Below are positions 17,343 to 25,778 of a stretch of 52,204 nt of DNA, in pieces. Origin of the DNA: Desulfobacter postgatei (GTDB taxonomy: Bacteria > Desulfobacterota > Desulfobacteria > Desulfobacterales > Desulfobacteraceae); the NCBI GenBank assembly GCA_002747145.1, contig PDTI01000009.1:1-52204 (forward strand), in the 5' to 3' direction. How positions within the stretch are numbered: the stretch's first letter is position 1; every line of letters starts with the position of its first letter. A program made the position numbers and the translations under genes. Under the pieces are notes generated by a model, which was not told where the DNA came from, searched no databases, and saw nothing but the letters and a program-made list of their open reading frames with translations.

Positions 17343-18797
17343 ATGACACAATCAGCTGCAAGCGGTCTTATCTTTAACGAACCTGAATTGTGGCACAAAA
17401 GCCGGGAAGGCAGATGCGGTATCTCCATACCCAGACGCGATGTGCCAAGGGCAGACCTTGATCCAGCACTCACCGGTGATCCACCAGAACTGCCGCAACT
17501 GTCGGAACTTGACGTGGTCCGCCATTTTGTACGGTTGTCCCAATGGAATATCAGTATCGATTCGGGCATGTATCCCCTGGGATCCTGCACCATGAAATAC
17601 AACCCCAAAACCAATGAGGTTCAGGCAGCCCGCAAAGGATTTGCCGCGGCCCACCCTTTGGCCGGGGAGGCGTTTTCACAAGGGGCGTTAAAACTGATGT
17701 ATGAACTGGAACAACTGCTCGGGGAGATCACGGGATTTCCTGCGGTCACGCTGCAGCCTGCTGCCGGGGCCCATGGGGAGCTTACGGGGATGCTCATGAT
17801 CCATGCCTGGCACGCCAAACAGGGAAAACAGCGTTCAAAAATTCTGATCCCGGACACGGCCCATGGCACCAACCCTGCGTCTGCAAGCCTTTGCGGGTAT
17901 CAATCCGTAAATATGAAATCAGGCCCCAAAGGGATCCTGGAACCCAAGACCGTTGCCGCAGTCATGGACGAAGAAACCGCCGGTATCATGATCACCAACC
18001 CCAACACCCTGGGTTTGTTTGAGGATAACATCAAGGAAGTCTGTGACATCGTTCATGCCAAAGGCGGCCTTGTCTACGGGGATGGCGCCAACATGAATGC
18101 TGTCATGGGAATCCACAAGCCTGGTGAACTCGGCATTGATGTCCTCCATTTAAATCTTCACAAGACCTTTTCCACCCCCCATGGCGGCGGCGGACCTGGG
18201 GCCGGTCCGGTGGCCGTGGCCCAGGATCTGATCCCCTTTCTTCCTGTGCCGCGGATTGAAAAGAGAAACGATACCTATTCCTTTGTTACAGATTGCCCGG
18301 ACACCATTGGAAGGATGCATACTTTTTACGGCCATTTCAACGTCATGATCAAGGCCTTTTCATACATTCTGTCCATGGGGGCAAAGGGCCTGAAACATGC
18401 CTCCCAACTTGCCGTGCTCAATGCCAACTACATCAAGGAGCGCCTGAAAACCACCTTGGATCTGCCCTACGACAGACCCTGCATGCACGAATGTGTTTTT
18501 ACCGACAAGACCGTTCAGGAACACCATGTCAATACCATGGATATGGCCAAACGTCTGTTGGATTACGGATTTCATCCCCCCACAGTATATTTTCCCCTGG
18601 TGGTGGATGCCGCCTTTATGGTGGAACCCACTGAAACCGAATCCAAAAATGATATTGATCAGTTTATAGAAGCGGTAAAAGCCATTGTTAAAGAGGCGGC
18701 GTCAGACCCGGATAAATTGAAATCCGCGCCCCATCTTACTAAAGTGAGACGCCTGGATGAGGTGACAGCAGCACGTAAACCCTGCCTTAAAGGTTGA
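17343..18797 (+). CDS. gcvPB: Glycine dehydrogenase (decarboxylating) subunit 2
   Basis: This is the pyridoxal-phosphate-bearing half of the P protein, 484 residues. The PLP lysine is in HLNLHKTFSTPHGGGGPG, and the region YPLGSCTMKYNPK is typical of the subunit. With GcvPA it decarboxylates glycine and loads GcvH. It is the last gene of the operon. Its 3' end overlaps the 3' end of the convergent AmpG-like gene by 11 bp, so no separate terminator fits between them. Confidence 0.96.
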   Translation: MTQSAASGLIFNEPELWHKSREGRCGISIPRRDVPRADLDPALTGDPPELPQLSELDVVRHFVRLSQWNISIDSGMYPLGSCTMKYNPKTNEVQAARKGFAAAHPLAGEAFSQGALKLMYELEQLLGEITGFPAVTLQPAAGAHGELTGMLMIHAWHAKQGKQRSKILIPDTAHGTNPASASLCGYQSVNMKSGPKGILEPKTVAAVMDEETAGIMITNPNTLGLFEDNIKEVCDIVHAKGGLVYGDGANMNAVMGIHKPGELGIDVLHLNLHKTFSTPHGGGGPGAGPVAVAQDLIPFLPVPRIEKRNDTYSFVTDCPDTIGRMHTFYGHFNVMIKAFSYILSMGAKGLKHASQLAVLNANYIKERLKTTLDLPYDRPCMHECVFTDKTVQEHHVNTMDMAKRLLDYGFHPPTVYFPLVVDAAFMVEPTETESKNDIDQFIEAVKAIVKEAASDPDKLKSAPHLTKVRRLDEVTAARKPCLKG

Positions 18798-20400
18798 TCT
18801 GTCTTTTTGTTTCGTTGGGTTGCAGTCGGGCCCCACAGATCAGAATTAAAATAAGAACAGGGATACCCATCACAGCGGTCATGGTGAAAAACACAGGGTA
18901 TCCCAGTTGATCTACCATGCTCCCGGAATATCCGGAAAAGATCTTGGGCACAAGGGTCATCAGTGAGGAAAATACGGCATATTGAATGGCGGTGAACCGG
19001 ACATTGGTCAGGCTGGATAAAAAGGCCACAAATGCAGCACCGGCCAAACCGCCTGCCAGGTTATCCGCAGAAATCACAAGGTAGAGCATGGGTAACGCCG
19101 GACCGGTCCAGGCCATGAGTACAAATAAAAGGTTTGTAAGGGCTGACAGCAATGCCCCGGTAAAAAGAATGCGCATCACCCCGAATTGAATGGACAGGGT
19201 GCCCCCCAGAAAACCACCGGCAATGGTCATAAACAACCCAAATGTTTTTACGATGCTTGCGATGTGAATTTTTGAAAATCCCATATCCTGGTAAAAAACA
19301 TTGGAAATTGCCCCGAGAACAATGTCCGAAATCCGGTACAGGCCAATGAGCCCAAGAAGCAGCCAGGCCAGGCTTAAGCCGTACCGGGAAAAAAACTCCG
19401 AGACCGGTTCAACATAGCCGGAGCGGATCATCTCCATGTCCGCCACCTTCAGGGCCACCATCACCCTTGCGGCCAGAAACCCCGCGCAGATGCCTCCGGC
19501 AAGTCTTATTGTTTCAATTATGAATCCGGCTGCCAAAGGATTTTTTACGATATAGGCGACCTGCTCTCTGACTGAGGATGTCAACCCGGATGAAAAATAG
19601 AACCATCCCACAAAAGCCCCGGCAGAGACTAAAAAAAGAGTAAAAAACCGGGCATGATCCCTGGTCCGGGTATGATTTGCGGCTTTGGCCGTGACGTCAG
19701 GTTCTTTAATCACACAGACGGTGATCATACCAATGGCCATCAGTCCAGCCATTATCTGGTATGCCGTACGCCAGGCCGTATAATCGTAGGCGCCTGGGCA
19801 GGAGCCCTGGATCTGGGCCAGAAACAGGGTGCCGGCGCCTGCGGCCAGCATCCCGATCCGGTATCCGGCAATATACACCGAAGCCATCAGGGCCTGGAGG
19901 CTTTTGTCGGCGGATTCAATGCGATATGCATCAATGGCGATGTCCTGGGTGGCCGAAGAAAAGCCCAGGCCTACAGCTGCCAGGGCCATAAAAACCATAT
20001 AATTTTGACCCCTTGCCGGATCAATCATGGACATGGCAAAAATGGATGCCGCAATGCAAATCTGTGCCAGAAATATCCAGGCCCTGCGCCGGCCAAGCTT
20101 CCGGCTCATCACCGGAACGGGCATCTGATCCACCAATGGCGCCCAGATAAATTTAAAGGAATAGCCCAGGGCTGCCCAGGAAAAAAACGTAACCGCCGAA
20201 CGTTGGACACCGGCCTCACGCAGCCAAAGGGAGAGGGAGGAAAAAATCAACAGAATGGGAAGCCCTGCACTGAACCCGAAAAAGAGCATGGTAACCACCC
20301 GTGGGTGGGCAAAATTTTGAACGGCGTTCCAGGTCGTTGGAAAAAAACGCTGCAAAGGAGAGGTCACAAAACGAAAAAGAATTAAGAATGCGCGTAACAT
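18787..20400 (-). CDS. AmpG-like major facilitator transporter
   Basis: A polytopic membrane protein of 537 residues with about 12-14 hydrophobic segments. The start of the transporter core (HPRVVTMLFFGFSAGLPILL, then SLWLREAGV and LGYSFKFIWAPLVDQ) and the loop SRKLGRRRAWI match the AmpG family, which imports anhydro-muropeptides from the periplasm for cell-wall recycling. The segment TQDIAIDAYRIE is also characteristic. It begins 5 nt after the metallo-beta-lactamase-fold gene and is probably co-transcribed with it. Substrate is inferred from family. Confidence 0.8.
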   Translation of the reverse strand: MLRAFLILFRFVTSPLQRFFPTTWNAVQNFAHPRVVTMLFFGFSAGLPILLIFSSLSLWLREAGVQRSAVTFFSWAALGYSFKFIWAPLVDQMPVPVMSRKLGRRRAWIFLAQICIAASIFAMSMIDPARGQNYMVFMALAAVGLGFSSATQDIAIDAYRIESADKSLQALMASVYIAGYRIGMLAAGAGTLFLAQIQGSCPGAYDYTAWRTAYQIMAGLMAIGMITVCVIKEPDVTAKAANHTRTRDHARFFTLFLVSAGAFVGWFYFSSGLTSSVREQVAYIVKNPLAAGFIIETIRLAGGICAGFLAARVMVALKVADMEMIRSGYVEPVSEFFSRYGLSLAWLLLGLIGLYRISDIVLGAISNVFYQDMGFSKIHIASIVKTFGLFMTIAGGFLGGTLSIQFGVMRILFTGALLSALTNLLFVLMAWTGPALPMLYLVISADNLAGGLAGAAFVAFLSSLTNVRFTAIQYAVFSSLMTLVPKIFSGYSGSMVDQLGYPVFFTMTAVMGIPVLILILICGARLQPNETKRQINL

Positions 20401-20405
20401 ACTGT

Positions 20406-21245
20406 CTATAAAAAAATTTCAAAATCCGCAGAAACGGCATAACAGGGGGTGGAAAGCGCATGCTTCTTGAAAAACCGGCGGCACTGATCTACCATGGCAT
20501 CCACCTGGTCATCGGTTCTATCCTGATTAATATGGATCAGACCCAGCTGTCCCACCGATGCCCTGACACTTAAATCCAGAACATCGGACAGGCAGGAGTG
20601 CCCCCACCCGGTTCTCTTCTGATACTCATCATCCGTGTATTCGGTGTCATGAAACAATACATCCGCATCCCTGGAGAAATCGATGTATGCGTCAACGCTT
20701 TTGCCCTGGGGATGGGTTTTTCCAAGTTCATTGTCCGTAAGAAACACAAAGGTTTTCCCATTTTCCATAAACCGGTATCCAATGCTGTTTTGGGAATGGG
20801 AGGTGGGAATGGTGTCAATATCCATACTGCCGATGGAAAAACGGTTGTTCAAGGATGCATCAAACCGGATGTCGGCATTGTAATCCTTGAGCCTCACGGG
20901 AAAAAAAGGCATGGAGATCACCTGGTCAAGCACCTGCCGGGTGCTCAGGCCGGCAAAGGTGCGGTCCTGGATGTGAAGGGTTGTGTTTTTATCAAACAGA
21001 GGATGAAAAAAGGGCAGACCAATGATGTGATCCCAGTGGGTATGGGTCAAAAGCAGATAACAGGTTTTAATTTTCCTTTGAACCAGACACTTGCCAAGTC
21101 TGCGAATACCGGTTCCGGCGTCAATGATCACAACGTCACCGGAATTGGACTGGATCTCAAAACAGGTGGTATCGCCCCCGTACTTGATATATTGCTGACC
21201 TGATACACAGACTGACCCCCTGGATCCCCAACATTTTATTCGCAT
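20406..21245 (-). CDS. Metallo-beta-lactamase-fold hydrolase
   Basis: A 279-residue protein with the MBL metal motif HTHWDH, a later His in IPTSHSQ and Asp in FLTDNE, and the N-terminal strand CWGSRGSV typical of the branch that also holds RNase Z-like and class II cyclic-nucleotide phosphodiesterase-like enzymes. It has no signal peptide, so it is cytoplasmic. The natural substrate cannot be told. Two-gene operon with the AmpG-like transporter. Confidence 0.85.
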   Translation of the reverse strand: MRIKCWGSRGSVCVSGQQYIKYGGDTTCFEIQSNSGDVVIIDAGTGIRRLGKCLVQRKIKTCYLLLTHTHWDHIIGLPFFHPLFDKNTTLHIQDRTFAGLSTRQVLDQVISMPFFPVRLKDYNADIRFDASLNNRFSIGSMDIDTIPTSHSQNSIGYRFMENGKTFVFLTDNELGKTHPQGKSVDAYIDFSRDADVLFHDTEYTDDEYQKRTGWGHSCLSDVLDLSVRASVGQLGLIHINQDRTDDQVDAMVDQCRRFFKKHALSTPCYAVSADFEIFL

Positions 21246-21300
21246 GCTTTTTTGTTTCCATCAGTTAGATATTTATTTTCAGAACTAAGGGCCACAAAGA

Positions 21301-21440
21301 TATTAAAAACCACCATAGAGCGCAGGCCAGATTTATATGAGTTGATTGCCTGGTTTCAAGGCGCGCCAATGGAATGGGATATGGGGCCCTGTTGGCGCAA
21401 CACGAAAACCAGGTAAAAAGACAAGCGATATGATTGATTT
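21301..21440. repeat. Hairpin-rich intergenic segment, distantly like repeat B
   Basis: Segments AAGGCGCGCCAATGG, TTGGCGCAAC and AAAAGACAAGCGATATGATTGATTTT keep the order and spacing of the matching parts of repeat B, but most of the remaining sequence differs. It may be an old, diverged copy. The gap 21246-21710 holds no gene; downstream of this segment the sequence is AT-rich and probably carries the promoter of the acyl-CoA dehydrogenase gene. Confidence 0.35.
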
Positions 21441-21710
21441 TATTGTTTCCGTGGTTACAGCATCCTAAAACCCATATGAAACCGGGTCAAAAATAAATAC
21501 TCTTTTAGCAAAAAAATAATCATATTAAAACCTTCTTGTACTAAAAAGGCCAACACAAGCAAATAACTTTGTAAATTCAGATTAATTATTTTAAAAAGAT
21601 TTGAAAAGATCAAAGGTTTTATACTAAATATATCATATTTTTCGTCAGCCGGCATGTTGTTGGGCACAGCACATGCCTGTATTAACAACTTTAAAGAAGG
21701 AATGATAAAT

Positions 21711-23567
21711 ATGGCACAGGCAATCGCAGACAGACGCGACATCGACTTTGTATTGCATGAACAAATCGGAGTGGTTGAGCATGAGTTATTTGAGGAGTTC
21801 AATAAAAAGACCATTGATCTGATCGTCTCCGAGGCAAGGAACCTTGCCATTAAGGAGATCCTGCCCACATTGAAGGACGGGGATGAGATCGGCTGCACCC
21901 TTGAGAATGGTAAAGTGACCACGCCGGAATCTTTTAAACGGGCCTGGAAGCTGTTTTGCGAAGGTGAATGGCTGGCCATGTGCGATGATCCGGATAATCC
22001 GGACGTAGGCGGACAGGGCATGCCCAAAATCGTAGGGTGTGCAGCCCTGGAATATATGGTGGGCGCCAATTCCGCCTTTATGCTCTATTACGGCATGACC
22101 CACGGCGCCGCCAAACTGGTGGAAGCCTTTGGGGATGAAACCCAGAAAAAACTGTACATGAAAAAAATGTTTGCAGGCCAGTGGGGCGGCACCATGCTGC
22201 TGACCGAACCCCAGGCCGGTTCCGACGTGGGCGCCTTGACCACCACAGCCACCTTGAACGATGACGGCACCTATACCATTGAAGGGACAAAAATTTTCAT
22301 ATCCGCAGGAGACCACGATCTTTGCGATAACATTATCCATCCGGTCCTTGCCCGCATTGAGGGCGCACCTGCCGGCACCCGGGGCATCTCTTTGTTCCTG
22401 GTGCCCAAATACCTGGTGAATGAAGACGGATCTTTAGGTGAATTCAACAATGTGGTGTGCACAGGCCTTGAAGAAAAGATGGGGATCCACGGCAATGCCA
22501 CGTGCACCCTGGCTTTGGGAGACAAAGGACCGTGCATCGGCACACTGCTGGGCCAGGAAAACAAGGGCATGCCCGAAATGTTTCAAATGATGAATGAATC
22601 CCGGGCCTTTGTGGGGGTCCAGGGGTTTGCCGTGGCATCTGCTGCGTATATGAACGCCCTTGATTATGCCAGAACCCGGGTACAGGGCCGGCATCTTACA
22701 GCGGGCAAGGATGCCACAGCCAAAAGCGTAACCATCATCAACCACCCGGATGTGAAACGCCAGCTGTTAAACATGAAGGTATACACCGAAGGCATGCGCT
22801 CTTTGCACTATTACTATGCCAAATGCGAGGACATTGTTCACACCACAGATGATGAGACATTAAAGGCCAATACTGCGGCGTTGATTGAGGTGCTCACCCC
22901 CATTGTCAAAGGCTATGTCACAGACAAGGCCCTTGAGGTTTGCTCCCACGGGGTCCAGGTTTACGGCGGATATGGATTCTGCAGGGAATTTCCGGCAGAG
23001 CAGCTCATGCGCGATTCCAGAATTTTCATGATTTACGAAGGCACCAACGGCATCCAGGCCATGGATCTCCTTGGCCGCAAGCTGTCTATGAACAAAGGCC
23101 AGAGTTTTGCCTATTTTCTGGATCAAATCAGAAAAACCGTCAATGAGGCCAAAGAGATTAAAGGTATTACGGCACTTGCCGAAAAGGTGGAAAGCGCCCT
23201 GGTCCGGTTTGAAACCCTTGCCAATGAGATCGGTGCAAGATCCCGGTCTGAAAAGGCGCTTAACGCATACGCCTTTGCCCATCCTTTCCTGGAGATCACA
23301 GGGGAGATCTCCTTTGCCTGGATGCATCTGTGGCGTGCCTGCATTGCCGCGCCCAAACTGGCCAAAAAAGCGGGCTCCCTTGATCCCGAAGCTGTGGCGG
23401 CCAAAGCGGCCAAAAATAAAGATGCCGCTTTTTATGCAGGACAGATGGCGTCAGCCAGATTTTTTATCAACACGCTTTTGCCTGGATCTTATGGTAAAAT
23501 GGATGCCATTCTTGAAGGCGATACCTGTGTAGAAGATATACTGGATGTATCTTTTGGATCAAAATAG
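21711..23567 (+). CDS. Acyl-CoA dehydrogenase, long form with C-terminal extension
   Basis: An FAD-dependent acyl-CoA dehydrogenase of 618 residues, about 230 longer than the classic enzymes. It resembles the group that carries an extra C-terminal helical domain. Seen motifs are the FAD/substrate segment LTEPQAGSDVGAL and the catalytic-base region FMIYEGTNGIQAMDLLGRKL. I start it at the ATG at 21711, preceded by AAGAAGGA, not at earlier in-frame starts. It catalyses the alpha,beta-oxidation step of fatty or other acyl-CoA breakdown and passes electrons to ETF. The exact chain length is unknown. A strong terminator follows. Confidence 0.9.
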   Translation: MAQAIADRRDIDFVLHEQIGVVEHELFEEFNKKTIDLIVSEARNLAIKEILPTLKDGDEIGCTLENGKVTTPESFKRAWKLFCEGEWLAMCDDPDNPDVGGQGMPKIVGCAALEYMVGANSAFMLYYGMTHGAAKLVEAFGDETQKKLYMKKMFAGQWGGTMLLTEPQAGSDVGALTTTATLNDDGTYTIEGTKIFISAGDHDLCDNIIHPVLARIEGAPAGTRGISLFLVPKYLVNEDGSLGEFNNVVCTGLEEKMGIHGNATCTLALGDKGPCIGTLLGQENKGMPEMFQMMNESRAFVGVQGFAVASAAYMNALDYARTRVQGRHLTAGKDATAKSVTIINHPDVKRQLLNMKVYTEGMRSLHYYYAKCEDIVHTTDDETLKANTAALIEVLTPIVKGYVTDKALEVCSHGVQVYGGYGFCREFPAEQLMRDSRIFMIYEGTNGIQAMDLLGRKLSMNKGQSFAYFLDQIRKTVNEAKEIKGITALAEKVESALVRFETLANEIGARSRSEKALNAYAFAHPFLEITGEISFAWMHLWRACIAAPKLAKKAGSLDPEAVAAKAAKNKDAAFYAGQMASARFFINTLLPGSYGKMDAILEGDTCVEDILDVSFGSK

Positions 23568-23576
23568 GATAAAAGT

Positions 23577-23608
23577 TCCCGGAAAACTCTTTTCCGGGAC
23601 CTGTTTTT
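23577..23608 (+). terminator. Intrinsic terminator after the acyl-CoA dehydrogenase
   Basis: A perfect 10-bp stem TCCCGGAAAA/TTTTCCGGGA with a 3-nt loop is followed within 5 nt by TTTTT. This is a textbook rho-independent terminator 10 nt after the stop. The next gene starts 22 nt further on, so some readthrough or a promoter inside this spacing is required. Confidence 0.8.
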
Positions 23609-23630
23609 GAAAAAAATGGAGGAAAAGAAC

Positions 23631-23933
23631 ATGCTTGAAACCCTGAAAAACAGTTTGCTCACCGGGGTGGGTATGGCGTTGCGCTCCAAAAAAGAGATCG
23701 AAGCCTTTGCCAGGCAGGTTGCTGACCAGTCTGAGATGAACCAGAAAGAGGCAAAGGAATTTATAGAAACGTGTAAACAACGGTATGACGACGCAAAATC
23801 CAGCCTTGATAAAAAGGTTGAAGAGATTGTGGAATCGGTGCTCAAACGCCTGGATCTGCCCACCCGTGCAGACATTGATGCACTGAATGCCCGGATCGAC
23901 GCGCTGTCCCAAAAAAATGAAAAGGGTGCCTGA
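23631..23933 (+). CDS. Phasin-like small coiled-coil protein
   Basis: A 100-residue, highly charged and helical protein. A short amphipathic N-terminus (MLETLKNSLLTGVGMALRSK) leads into a long Lys/Glu-rich coiled coil ending in DIDALNARIDALSQK. This is the style of phasin/PhaF-like proteins and also of the UbiK-type accessory factor. The ATG at 23631 follows GGAGGAAAAG, a better site than the in-frame start at 23607. It precedes the UbiB/ABC1 kinase by 23 nt, so a role as a membrane or lipid-droplet adaptor for that protein is plausible. No polyhydroxyalkanoate gene is near. Confidence 0.7.
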   Translation: MLETLKNSLLTGVGMALRSKKEIEAFARQVADQSEMNQKEAKEFIETCKQRYDDAKSSLDKKVEEIVESVLKRLDLPTRADIDALNARIDALSQKNEKGA

Positions 23934-23956
23934 AACCCAGGCCTGTTTCTCTGACA

Positions 23957-25636
23957 ATGCTCAGTTTTACGACCATTTCCAAGGTCACTAAACGGTACCG
24001 GCATCTGGTCCGTTACCAGCAAATCATCGGCATCATTTTCAAATACGGATTTGAAAATAGTATTGATGCCATGAAGATCAATCATTATCTGGATAAAATT
24101 CTGTTTTCAAAACCCCATCAAAAAATGTCCAGGAATCAACGGATCAGGATGGTGTTGGAGGAGCTTGGACCCACCTTCATTAAAATGGGCCAGGTCTTAT
24201 CCTCACGCCCCGACCTGATCCCCTTGGATCTGACCCGGGAACTTGCCAAACTCCAGGACAAGGTGCCCTGCTTTTCATTTGAACAGGTTGGCCAGATTAT
24301 CCTTGCAGAGTTCGGCAAACCCATTGGTGAGGTGTTCCATTCCTTTGAGGCATCACCCTTTGCTTCGGCGTCCATCGGACAGGTTCACCGGGCCGAACTG
24401 TCCCCAGACGAACAGGTGGCGGTGAAAGTTCAGCGCCCCGGTATCCGTAAAATCGTTGAGGTGGATCTGGAGATCATCCACTACCTGGCCCAGGTCATGG
24501 AAAAAAACCTGGAAGATATCGCCATATTCCGGCCTGTGAAGATCGTTGAAGAATTTGCCCGGTCCCTGGAAAAAGAGCTGGATTACATGGTGGAGGCGGC
24601 CAGTATGGAACAGATGGCAGATCAGTTTGCCAAAGATCCGACCATCCATATTCCCCGTGTATACCGGTCCCATTCCACACAACGGGTGCTGTGTATGGAA
24701 TTTATCCGGGGGACCAAGGCGGATGATGTTGAGGCCATTGACCGGGCAGGCCTTGACAGAAAAAAGATCACCCGTGCAGGTGCTGATTTTGTCATGCGCC
24801 AGATATTTGAGTTTGGGTTCTTCCATGCCGATCCCCATCCCGGCAATATTCTTATCCTGGAAGACCAGCGCATCTGCATGATTGATTTCGGCATGACCGG
24901 ATTTTTAGATTTGGTCACCCGGGAGTTATTCATTGATCTGCTCCAGGGGCTTGCCTCAAAAAATACCCGGAATACAGCCCGTCTGCTGTGCCGCCTGACC
25001 GAACCTGAGGAATCGGTCAATATGGCGGCACTGGAAAAAGATATCTCACAATTTTGTGCCGTATATCTGTCCAGACCCCTTGAAGAGATCAACCCCAGCC
25101 GCATGATTCACCAGTTTCTTGAGCTTTGCACCCGGCACGGGCTGAGAATTTCGCCGGACCTGTTTTTAATGATGAAGGCGTTTATCAGCCTTGAGGGGGT
25201 GGTACGCACATTAGATCCACAATTTGATATGCTTGGCCATGCCCGGTCCTATATCAAGGCAGCGGCCCTGCGCAAGTATTCAATGCCACGTCTTTCCAGG
25301 GAATTGAGCAATATCGCCAGGGATATCTTTATCCTTTTGCAGACCCTGCCATCGGATACAAGCCAGATGATCACACAGATCAAACAGGGAAAAATAAGGG
25401 CCTCCATCAACATAGAAGGCCTGGAACGGTTGATGATGATCCAGGATCAGACATCCAACCGGATCTCTTTTGCCATCATCATTGCCGGTCTGATCCTGGG
25501 CTCGGCCATTGTACTTAACTCCCAGATTCCACCCATGATCTTCGGAGTCTCCATCATCGGCATTGCCGGATTCATTGCTGCGGCGGTCCTGGGTGTCTGG
25601 CTGTTGGTGGCCATTATTCGCAGGGGGCGGCTGTAG
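23957..25636 (+). CDS. ABC1/UbiB-family atypical kinase
   Basis: A 559-residue member of the ABC1/UbiB protein-kinase-like family. The KxGQ motif (FIKMGQVLSSRPDLIP), Ala-rich nucleotide loop (ASPFASASIGQVHRA), nucleotide lysine (VAVKVQRPG), catalytic loop (FHADPHPGNIL) and metal-binding Asp (MIDFGMTG) are all intact. Two hydrophobic helices at the C-terminus anchor it in the membrane. Such proteins assist isoprenoid quinone synthesis or lipid homeostasis. In a menaquinone-using anaerobe the exact target is open. It follows the small coiled-coil gene and is probably co-transcribed with it. Confidence 0.9.
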   Translation: MLSFTTISKVTKRYRHLVRYQQIIGIIFKYGFENSIDAMKINHYLDKILFSKPHQKMSRNQRIRMVLEELGPTFIKMGQVLSSRPDLIPLDLTRELAKLQDKVPCFSFEQVGQIILAEFGKPIGEVFHSFEASPFASASIGQVHRAELSPDEQVAVKVQRPGIRKIVEVDLEIIHYLAQVMEKNLEDIAIFRPVKIVEEFARSLEKELDYMVEAASMEQMADQFAKDPTIHIPRVYRSHSTQRVLCMEFIRGTKADDVEAIDRAGLDRKKITRAGADFVMRQIFEFGFFHADPHPGNILILEDQRICMIDFGMTGFLDLVTRELFIDLLQGLASKNTRNTARLLCRLTEPEESVNMAALEKDISQFCAVYLSRPLEEINPSRMIHQFLELCTRHGLRISPDLFLMMKAFISLEGVVRTLDPQFDMLGHARSYIKAAALRKYSMPRLSRELSNIARDIFILLQTLPSDTSQMITQIKQGKIRASINIEGLERLMMIQDQTSNRISFAIIIAGLILGSAIVLNSQIPPMIFGVSIIGIAGFIAAAVLGVWLLVAIIRRGRL

Positions 25637-25778
25637 TGCCCTGCTGCAAATGTCTTGAATGAAGCAGATAACATTATCATCCACGAAACGGTTAACATGG
25701 CCTAAAACCCATGGGCCTGAGGGGCCCGGAAAAGATCAATCCGGCCCGGTCCAAATCAAATGGAGGCATTTATTTAAC

